A DNA stretch of 13,548 bases from JAWKHR01 sp041394725 (lineage in GTDB: Bacteria; Acidobacteriota; Vicinamibacteria; Vicinamibacterales; SCN-69-37), in assembly GCA_041394725.1 (NCBI GenBank), contig JAWKHR010000090.1, positions 1 to 13,548 on the forward strand, in the 5' to 3' direction. The position numbers were made by a program, and so were the translations under genes. The notes under the pieces are model-generated. The model saw only the letters and a list, made by a program, of their open reading frames with translations, was not told where the DNA came from and ran no database searches. This document shows positions 7,421 to 13,548 of the stretch, one piece after another (position 1 is the first letter of the stretch; each line of letters begins with the position of its first letter).

Positions 7421-9589
7421 ATGCCAATGCCCCGGGTCCGGCTGACCGTCCTGGTGCCCGCCGTGGCCGCGGCGATCCTGCTGGTGCCCGTCACCCCGGA
7501 CGCCAGACAGCCGCGCGCCGATCACGCCGTGGGCGGGCCCGAATCGCCGCCGCGGGTATCCCAGCGCGCCGGAGGGCAGGCCCAGGCGCCGACCTTCCGC
7601 TCCACCGTGGACCTCGTGCAGGTGGACGTCGTCGCGGTGGATGCCGACGGGAACCACGTCACGGGGCTCACCGCCGCCGACTTCGAGGTCTTCGATCGCG
7701 GGCGGCCGCAGGCGGTCGCGACCTTCGAGGAGGTCTCGCACACGGTGATGCGCGAGTCGCCCTGGGTGCCGGACGTCCCGCCGATGGTGAAGCTCGACGT
7801 GGCGAGCAACCAGGCCGAGCGCGCCGATCGGCTGGTCGTGCTGGTCGTCGACGACCTGCACCTCTATCGCGGCCGGACGGACCGCGCGAAGGACCTCGCG
7901 CGGGGCGTCGTGAACAACCTCGGCGGCGAGGCGTCGATGGCGGTGCTGTTCACGAGCGGCGATCACTCGACCGAGGTCACGGCGGACCGCACGCGTCTGC
8001 TCGAGGCGATCGACACGCTCAAGGCCTGGAAGGGCTGGCGACGGCCGCACCAGGCGCGCGACGACCAGAAGCCGATCCGCCTCGATCCCGAGGAACCGCC
8101 GGAAATCTGGCAACAGAAGATCGACGCGAACCAGCAGGTGAACGTCCAGGAATTCTTCGACAACATGTCGCAGTTCAAGACGCTCGACGATGCCGCGCGC
8201 ATCCTGGGCGCGGGCGAGGCGCGGCGCAAGGCGTTCGTGATGATCTCCGAGGGGATCGACATGGAGATGACCGGCCTCTTCGACGGCGCGATCGTCGGCG
8301 GTTACCACGCCCACGCGGTGCAGCACATGATGCAGTCGCTGCAGCGGTCCGGCGTGGCCACCTACGCGATCGACCCGCGCGGCTACGTCTCGCCGCAGGA
8401 CCTGCTGCGCGAGAATTTTCCCGAGCCGCCCGGCCTGGCCGCGCGTTCGTACACGACACCGGACGACGTGGACAAGCCGACCGACTGGGACAACCCGGTG
8501 CGCCGCGCGCAGCGCGGGCTCGAGGTGGTGGCCGAGGCCTCTGGCGGGTTCGCGGTGACGAACACGGACGACTTCGACGCGGGCCTGCACCGGATTCTCG
8601 AGGACCTCGATCACTACTACCTGCTCGGGTTCTACCCGGCCGATCCGGACAAGGAGGGCTGGCGCAAGCTCGAGGTCAAATCGAAGCGGCCGGGCCTGAC
8701 GCTGCGGTTCCGGAACGGCTATGACCCGGCCGGGCCGCCCGACCCGCCGAAGAACACGACGGCGCTCACGCGGCTGGCGAGCGGCGCGCTGCCGGCCACC
8801 GACCTGCCGATGCGGCTGCACGCGCTGCCGATGCCGTATTCGGGGAAGGAGTCGCGGGTGGCGGTCGCGATGGAGATCTCGGTGCCGCGGTCGCTCCTCG
8901 CGCAGCCGGATCAGCGGCTGCTGGACACGATCGAGTACGGCGTGTTCGCCGTGGACCTGAAGTCGGAGAAGGTCCGCGAGCGCGTCGGACGCGGGGCACG
9001 CATCGCGTTGCGACCGCGCCCGGGTGCCGGCCCGCCGCCGGAGAACCTGACCTACGTCATCACGGCCATGCTGCCGCTGCCGCCCGGCCGGTACCAGCTG
9101 CGCGCGTCGGCAACGAGCGAGAAGTTCGCGGCGGGCGGCAGCGTGTACCTCTCGCTCGAGGTGCCCGACTTCTCGAAGGCCGACCTCGCGCTGACCGACC
9201 TGGTCGTGGGGTACGCGGACGGCCCGCACGTGCCGATCGCGCGCGACCAGCCGCGCTCGCAGATCCCGGCGGCGAACCTGCTGCCGTTCGACCCGACGCT
9301 CGATCGGATCTTCACGCCGCGCGACGTGTTGCGCCTGTACTTCAAGGCGGTGCAGAAGCGTGACCGGCCGCTGACCGCGACGGTGCAGGCGCTCGACGCC
9401 GACGGCCGCGTGGTCGTGACGTTCGACCGCGAGATGAAGGCCGACAGGACCAGCGCGCTCGACGTGAACCTGCCCCTGGCGCAGCTGCGGCCGGGCGGCT
9501 ACCGTCTGCACGTCCGCGTGCGAGGCGGCGGCGACACGGCCGAGCGGGAGGTCGGGTTCGAGGTGCGAGACGAGGCGGTCAGGCGATGA
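7421..9589 (+). CDS. VWFA-related (TIGR03436-type) secreted protein, first tandem copy
   Basis: A 722-residue exported protein. Basic start, hydrophobic core (about 8-24) and a likely cleavage after PDA form a signal peptide; a Pro/Arg-rich linker follows (about 30-54). The lead beta segment holds LVQVDVV (65-71) and GLTAADFEVFDRGRPQ, the hallmark 'rights and wrongs of the host protein' start of this family. The VWA-like core begins LVVLVVDDLHLYRGR with D144-D145-L-H-L where MIDAS DxSxS would be, so the metal site looks degenerate. The core closes with DLDHYYLLGFYP (395-406) and a KRPG...RNGYDPAG end near 434. Residues 435-722 are a beta-rich C-terminal extension of no family I recognise. The next gene is a paralogue 14 nt downstream, probably in one transcript. 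Role unknown; an exported binding or scaffold protein is inferred. VWFA-family assignment is firm, function is not. Confidence 0.85.
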   Translation: MPMPRVRLTVLVPAVAAAILLVPVTPDARQPRADHAVGGPESPPRVSQRAGGQAQAPTFRSTVDLVQVDVVAVDADGNHVTGLTAADFEVFDRGRPQAVATFEEVSHTVMRESPWVPDVPPMVKLDVASNQAERADRLVVLVVDDLHLYRGRTDRAKDLARGVVNNLGGEASMAVLFTSGDHSTEVTADRTRLLEAIDTLKAWKGWRRPHQARDDQKPIRLDPEEPPEIWQQKIDANQQVNVQEFFDNMSQFKTLDDAARILGAGEARRKAFVMISEGIDMEMTGLFDGAIVGGYHAHAVQHMMQSLQRSGVATYAIDPRGYVSPQDLLRENFPEPPGLAARSYTTPDDVDKPTDWDNPVRRAQRGLEVVAEASGGFAVTNTDDFDAGLHRILEDLDHYYLLGFYPADPDKEGWRKLEVKSKRPGLTLRFRNGYDPAGPPDPPKNTTALTRLASGALPATDLPMRLHALPMPYSGKESRVAVAMEISVPRSLLAQPDQRLLDTIEYGVFAVDLKSEKVRERVGRGARIALRPRPGAGPPPENLTYVITAMLPLPPGRYQLRASATSEKFAAGGSVYLSLEVPDFSKADLALTDLVVGYADGPHVPIARDQPRSQIPAANLLPFDPTLDRIFTPRDVLRLYFKAVQKRDRPLTATVQALDADGRVVVTFDREMKADRTSALDVNLPLAQLRPGGYRLHVRVRGGGDTAEREVGFEVRDEAVRR

Positions 9590-9603
9590 ATCGGTTCCTG
9601 TAA
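9586..9603 (+). other. Six-codon mini-ORF (MNRFL-stop) joining the two tandem VWFA genes
   Basis: ATG at 9586 overlaps the TGA of the upstream gene (ATGA) and reads Met-Asn-Arg-Phe-Leu, then TAA at 9601-9603, directly followed by the ATG of the next gene in the same frame. It could be a tiny coupling leader or reinitiation device, or the original start of the downstream gene disabled by a nonsense change or sequencing error. Weak purine stretches (GAGG 9572-9575, AGG 9581-9583) precede it; none precedes the ATG at 9604. Confidence 0.45.
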
Positions 9604-11733
9604 ATGATTGCCAAGACTGATCTTGCGAGATCGTGTCTTGCCGGCCTGGCGGTTCTCTGCGGGCTGGCGGTGCCGGCGGCGCAGCGCCAGGGACGCCCGC
9701 CGCAGGCGCCGACGTTCCGCTCCACCGTCGATCTCGTGCAGGTGGACGTCGTCGCGGTGGACGCCCAAGGACACCACGTGAAGGGGCTCACCGCCGACGA
9801 CTTCGAGCTGATCGATCGGAAGCAGCCGCAGACCATCGCGACGTTCGAGGAGGTCACGCACGACTACTCGCGGGCGTCCGCGTTCACGCCGCGGCTGCCG
9901 CCGACCGTGCGGCTCGACGTCGCGAGCAACCAGTCCGCGGTGGCCGATCGCCTGATCGTGATGGTGATCGACGACCTGCACATCTACCGCGGCCGGACGG
10001 ACCGCGCGCGGGACCTCGCGCGGGACGTCGTCACGCAGCTCGGTCCGGAGGCGTCGATGGCGGTGCTCTTCACGAGCGGCGAGCATTCGACGGAGGTGAC
10101 CGAAGACCGGACGCGCCTGCTCGACGCGATCGACACGCTCGAGGCACGGCAGAGCTGGCGCCGCCCGCACCAGGCGCTGGACAATCAGAAGCCGGCCGCG
10201 GTCGGCGCCGAGATGTCGATGGAAGCGCAGCTCGGGGCGGTCAGCCAGTCGCAGAGCGTCAGCGTCCAGGACTTCTTCGACAACATGACGCAGTTCAGGA
10301 CGCTGCAGGACGCGGCGCGGATGCTCGGCACCGGTGCGGCGCAGCGGAAGGCGTTCGTGCTCGTCTCGGAGGGCATCGAGAAGGACATGCGCGGCCAGTT
10401 CGAGAGCGACGTCACGCCGTGCGACGCCGTGAGCCCGATGAGCCCGTGCTTCCACGATCACGCGCTGCAGGACATGATGAACTCGCTGCAGCGCTCGAAC
10501 GTCGCGACCTATGCCATCGATCCTCGCGGCCGCGTCGCGTCCGAGGACCTGCTGCGCGAGACCTTTCCGGCGCCGGCCGGTCTCGTCACCAGCCAGGACG
10601 GCGGCGCCGATAGCGAGGACTCGCCGTTCTACTGGTCCAACCCGGTCCGGCTGGCGCAGAGCGGCCTCCGGATCATGGCCGAGGCCTCGGGCGGCTTCGC
10701 GGTGACCGACACCGACGACTTCGCCTCCGGCCTCGACCGCATCGTCGAGGATCTCGATCACTACTACCTGCTCGGCTTCTACCCGGCCGAGCCCGGCCGG
10801 AAGGGCTGGCGCAAGCTCGACGTCAAGGTGAAGCGGCCCGGGATCACGCTCCGGTTCCGCAGCGGCTACGACCCGGCCGGCCCGCCCGCGCCACCGGCGA
10901 ACACCACGCCGCTCACGCGGCTGGCGGGGGGCGCGCTGCCGGTGAATGACCTCCCGATGCGGCTGCAGGCCGTCGCCCTGCCGCCGCCCTCGGGCGGCAA
11001 TCCGCGGGTCGCGCTGGCCCTGGAGCTCACGGTCCCGCGGGCCGCGCTCGAGGAGGCCGACGCACGCGCGGTGGACGAAATCCAGTACGGCGTGTTCGCG
11101 GTGGACCTGAAGACGGAGAAGGTGCGCGAGCTGATCGGTCGCGGGGCCAGGCTGGCGCTTCGTCCTTCCGTCACCGGCCGCCCATTGCCCGAGCAGGTGG
11201 CCTACATGATCACCGCGTCGATGTCGCTGCCGCCGGGCCGCTATCAGCTGCGCGCGTCGGCCACCAGCGCGAAGCTCGACCTCGGCGGCAGCGTCTACCT
11301 GTCGCTGGACGTGCCGGAGTTCTCGAAGGCGCCGCTCGTCCTCACGGACCTGGCGATCGGCTACGCGCGAGGTGCCCGTGTGCCCGTCGCGCGCGACGAT
11401 TCGGCGGCGCCGGACCTGCTGCCGTTCGCGCCGACGCTCGACCGCGTCTTCCGGCCGCGCGACACGCTGCGGGTGTACGCCGGCGTCGTGCAGGCGACGC
11501 CGGCCGCCCTGGGTGCCACGGTGTCGGTGCTCACCGCCGACGGGCGGGAACTGCGCACGTGGGACAGCCCGCTGCCCGAGGTCGGCCCGCGCGCGGTGGA
11601 CCTGACTCTGTCCCTGCGTCAGTTCCTGCCGGGATCGTACCGGCTGCTCGTGCGGGTCTTCGGCGGCGGGCAGCTCGCCGAGCGGGAGGTGGGGATGGAG
11701 ATCCGCGAGCCTACCGGCCCAGGAACCCCCTGA
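9604..11733 (+). CDS. VWFA-related (TIGR03436-type) secreted protein, second tandem copy
   Basis: A 709-residue exported paralogue of the preceding gene, collinear with it throughout. The signal peptide has a hydrophobic core (about 11-24) with probable cleavage after VPA or PAA. It keeps LVQVDVV (44-50), the first VWA strand with D123-D124-L-H-I in place of MIDAS DxSxS, DLDHYYLLGFYP (383-394), the GYDPAG end, and the same beta-rich C-terminal extension. Differences: it lacks the Pro/Arg-rich linker after the signal peptide, and it has a small Cys-bracketed segment, C273-DAVSPMSP-C282, that may form a disulfide in the periplasm. Start: TAA immediately precedes ATG 9604, so no in-frame extension is possible. 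No Shine-Dalgarno is seen, so translation probably depends on coupling to the upstream gene. Its last 23 bp overlap the convergent sulfatase/TPR gene. Function unknown. Confidence 0.85.
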   Translation: MIAKTDLARSCLAGLAVLCGLAVPAAQRQGRPPQAPTFRSTVDLVQVDVVAVDAQGHHVKGLTADDFELIDRKQPQTIATFEEVTHDYSRASAFTPRLPPTVRLDVASNQSAVADRLIVMVIDDLHIYRGRTDRARDLARDVVTQLGPEASMAVLFTSGEHSTEVTEDRTRLLDAIDTLEARQSWRRPHQALDNQKPAAVGAEMSMEAQLGAVSQSQSVSVQDFFDNMTQFRTLQDAARMLGTGAAQRKAFVLVSEGIEKDMRGQFESDVTPCDAVSPMSPCFHDHALQDMMNSLQRSNVATYAIDPRGRVASEDLLRETFPAPAGLVTSQDGGADSEDSPFYWSNPVRLAQSGLRIMAEASGGFAVTDTDDFASGLDRIVEDLDHYYLLGFYPAEPGRKGWRKLDVKVKRPGITLRFRSGYDPAGPPAPPANTTPLTRLAGGALPVNDLPMRLQAVALPPPSGGNPRVALALELTVPRAALEEADARAVDEIQYGVFAVDLKTEKVRELIGRGARLALRPSVTGRPLPEQVAYMITASMSLPPGRYQLRASATSAKLDLGGSVYLSLDVPEFSKAPLVLTDLAIGYARGARVPVARDDSAAPDLLPFAPTLDRVFRPRDTLRVYAGVVQATPAALGATVSVLTADGRELRTWDSPLPEVGPRAVDLTLSLRQFLPGSYRLLVRVFGGGQLAEREVGMEIREPTGPGTP
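9612..9640 (+). other. RNA hairpin in the first codons of the second tandem VWFA gene
   Basis: CAAGAC (9612-9617) pairs with GTCTTG (9635-9640) and GATCT (9619-9623) with AGATC (9628-9632), closing a TGCG loop, with a T-G wobble and one bulged T between the stems. It starts 8 nt after the start of the ATG, where mRNA structure can limit initiation. The region 9586-9640 is only 24/55 G+C by hand count, far below its surroundings, so the pairing is less likely to be a GC-driven accident. Confidence 0.4.
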
Positions 11734-13546
11734 ACTGCTGCAGTTCCCTCGCGTAGAGCGCCTCGGGCGCGCGGTCCACGAACTGGCGCGCGTAGGCGCG
11801 GGCCTCGTCCACGCGGCCGGCCTCGGCGAGCATCACCGTGAGGTTGTAGAGCGCGTCGAACTGGTCCTTGTCGAGGTCCACGGCGCGCGTGAACTCGTCG
11901 ATCGCCTCGGCCTTCCGGCCGAGGTCGTTGAGGATGGCCCCCAGCGTGACGTGCCCGACCGGCAGTGAGGGGTCGACGTCGAGCGCCTGGCGCGCGTAGC
12001 CCTCGGCCTCCACGGTCAGCCGGCGGCGCGCGTCCGCGTCCTTCGTCGCCTTGGCTTCCTCGAGCGTGGTGGACGCGATGTTCTGCCAGGCCAGGCCGTT
12101 CGTCCGGTCCAGGTCCAGGATCTGCCGGAACGTCCGTACCGCCTCCGGGAAGCGCCCGGCCCGCGTGTAGGCCACGCCGCGGCTGTTGAGCGCTTCCGCG
12201 TCGGTGTCCGGCAGCCCTTCGAGCAGCTTCAGCGCCTGTTCGGCCTGGCCGGTCTCCGCGAGGTAGTAGCCGAGGCGGATGCGCAGATCGCGATCCGGCG
12301 CGCCCTTCGCGAGGCCCTGCTCGATGGTCGCAATCGCCGGCTGGATCTCGCCGAGCTCCCAGTAGGCCGACGCGAGCTGGATGTAGGCGTCGGCCATGTC
12401 GGGCCGGGCCTCGATGACCTTCCGGAACATCGCCAGCGCCTCCTGCACCTGGCCGCGCTGGTAGAACCCGGTGGCCTCGTGCAGGTCGCGGTCCACGTCC
12501 ACCAGGCGCTTCGGATCGTCGGCTTCGGTGTAGGCCTCGCGGGCCGGAGCCGATCCCGTGATGTAACCCAGGGACCGCAGCAGCTCGGCCGTTCGCGCGT
12601 TCTCCTGGCTCGGGCGTCCCGGCGGCGCCGTGTTGTAGCCGCGCAGCACGTTGGCCATGACCTGGACGTCGCCGGACTGTTCGGGCGCCAGGTTGCGCGT
12701 CTCCTCCGGGTCGGCCGCCAGGTCGTACAGCTCGCGGATCGGGAGGTCGATGAACTTGTCGCGGCCGACGAGCACGCCGCGCAGCGGCGCCCAGCCGCGC
12801 ACCAGGTTGTAGGTCATCGCCTCGAAGTACATCGGGCGATCGCCGCCGTTGCCGGTGCGGATCGCGTCGCGCAGCGACGCGCCGGGCAGCGTCTGATCCG
12901 CGGGCAGGGCCATGGCGTCGAGCACGGTCGGGGCGATGTCGATGTGGCGGACGGGCGAGTCCACGACCACGCCGCGCGTCCGCGCCGCCTGTCCCGGGTG
13001 GACCGTCGCGACGATGAGCGGCACGTGCAGCGTCGCCTCGTAGGCGAACATGCCGTGCGTCAGCTCGCCGTGGTCACCCAGGCTCTCGCCGTGGTCCGCG
13101 GTGACGATGACGACGGTGGGCCGCGATCGCGTGGCGAGCGCGTCGAAGAGCGCGCCGAGCGCGTGGTCCACGTAGGCAATCTCGCCGTCGTAGGGCTGGC
13201 TCGTGTACTCGCTGAGGTACGGTTCCGGCGGCGCGTACGGCGCGTGCGGATCGAACACGTGCACCCAGGAGAAGAAGCGACCCTGCTGCGCGTCGATCCA
13301 CGCGACCGCGCGCGAGACGACGTCCTCGGCGCGGCGCTCGGGCATCGAGAAGGACACGTCGCCCTTGAGCTCCGGCACCTGGTCGTCGTACACGTCGAAG
13401 CCCGGCGTCAGGCCGAACCGCTTCGTGAGGGGAAAGCCGCCGACGAACGCGCCGGTGGCGAAGCCGGCGGCCTTGAGCCGCGTCGCGAGGGTGACGGTGC
13501 CGTCGGGCACCCGGTAGCCGCTGTTGTCGCGGACGCCGTGCTCGTA
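11711..13546 (-). CDS. Sulfatase-like hydrolase with C-terminal TPR repeats, second copy (N-terminus outside window)
   Basis: This is the last 611 residues of a paralogue of the sulfatase/TPR protein at 5109-7355. The reading frame is open through the right edge, and the visible part begins at YEHGVRDNSGYR, which aligns with about residue 144 of the other copy. The membrane anchor, the first metal-binding Asp residues and the position of the catalytic formylglycine or Thr are therefore not visible. Seen here: VHVFDPH, DHGESLGDHGELTH (near 13060-13100), HVPLIV, PVRHIDIAPTVLD and FEAM..NLVRGWAPLRGVLVG, all matching the paralogue, then LRSLGYITG and about seven TPRs to the end. One TPR linker carries an extra charged stretch of about ten residues (EAKATKDADARRR) absent from the other copy. 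The gene converges on the second VWFA gene with a 23-bp overlap and no room for an intergenic terminator. Confidence 0.85.
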   Translation of the reverse strand, partial: YEHGVRDNSGYRVPDGTVTLATRLKAAGFATGAFVGGFPLTKRFGLTPGFDVYDDQVPELKGDVSFSMPERRAEDVVSRAVAWIDAQQGRFFSWVHVFDPHAPYAPPEPYLSEYTSQPYDGEIAYVDHALGALFDALATRSRPTVVIVTADHGESLGDHGELTHGMFAYEATLHVPLIVATVHPGQAARTRGVVVDSPVRHIDIAPTVLDAMALPADQTLPGASLRDAIRTGNGGDRPMYFEAMTYNLVRGWAPLRGVLVGRDKFIDLPIRELYDLAADPEETRNLAPEQSGDVQVMANVLRGYNTAPPGRPSQENARTAELLRSLGYITGSAPAREAYTEADDPKRLVDVDRDLHEATGFYQRGQVQEALAMFRKVIEARPDMADAYIQLASAYWELGEIQPAIATIEQGLAKGAPDRDLRIRLGYYLAETGQAEQALKLLEGLPDTDAEALNSRGVAYTRAGRFPEAVRTFRQILDLDRTNGLAWQNIASTTLEEAKATKDADARRRLTVEAEGYARQALDVDPSLPVGHVTLGAILNDLGRKAEAIDEFTRAVDLDKDQFDALYNLTVMLAEAGRVDEARAYARQFVDRAPEALYARELQQFRGFLGR

Positions 13547-13548
13547 CG

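Noticed and set aside
9604..9687. Lipoprotein signal in the second VWFA protein (Cys in the hydrophobic core)
   Set aside because: The residue before the Cys in AVLC is Leu, which does not fit a lipobox; a normal signal peptidase I site after VPA/PAA is better.
11732..11746. GAACTG-CTG-CAGTTC inverted repeat as a terminator of the second VWFA gene
   Set aside because: Only 6 bp, no T-tract, and it is inside the coding sequence of the convergent sulfatase/TPR gene.
1..13548. Mobile element, phage, CRISPR or toxin-antitoxin content
   Set aside because: No transposase, integrase, terminal inverted repeats, regularly spaced repeats or small paired genes were found. Apart from the 9586-9640 island, composition looks uniform.

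Overview
The window is very GC-rich, with strong codon-position bias. It looks like a chromosomal stretch from an Acidobacteriota member, probably of the Vicinamibacteria type. This is inferred from gene content: an Oar-like TonB-dependent receptor, three secreted proteins with the 'VWFA-related Acidobacterial domain' (TIGR03436 type), two sulfatase-like hydrolases fused to tetratricopeptide (TPR) repeats, and a TMTC-like membrane glycosyltransferase fused to TPRs. I see no rRNA, tRNA, CRISPR array, insertion sequence, integrase or phage gene.

Layout from left to right: (1) the 3' part of a TonB-dependent outer-membrane receptor (+, to 1703), followed by two perfect hairpins, the second with T-runs; (2) a convergent 716-residue GT-C/TMTC-like membrane protein with TPRs (-, 1842-3992); (3) a small 307-residue VWFA-related putative lipoprotein (+, 4126-5049); (4) a membrane-anchored sulfatase-like/TPR protein (-, 5109-7355); (5) two tandem, clearly paralogous VWFA-related secreted proteins (+, 7421-9589 and 9604-11733); (6) a second sulfatase-like/TPR protein (-, 11711 to the window end, N-terminus outside), whose 3' end overlaps the preceding gene tail-to-tail by 23 bp. 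No intergenic gap exceeds about 140 bp.

Every complete product is predicted to be exported, lipid-anchored or membrane-bound, so this is a cell-envelope locus. The repeated pairing of VWFA-related proteins with sulfatase/TPR proteins, beside a TMTC-like glycosyltransferase and an outer-membrane receptor, suggests a module for modifying or handling surface glycans or glycoproteins. That functional link is inference. The most specific observations are: a Thr in place of the formylglycine Cys/Ser in the sulfatase-like enzyme; degenerate MIDAS motifs in all three VWFA proteins; a six-codon mini-ORF (MNRFL-stop) that overlaps the stop of one VWFA gene and ends directly against the start of the next, inside a low-GC island with a hairpin; and -10-like hexamers 7-8 nt before two minus-strand start codons, which would fit leaderless transcripts.
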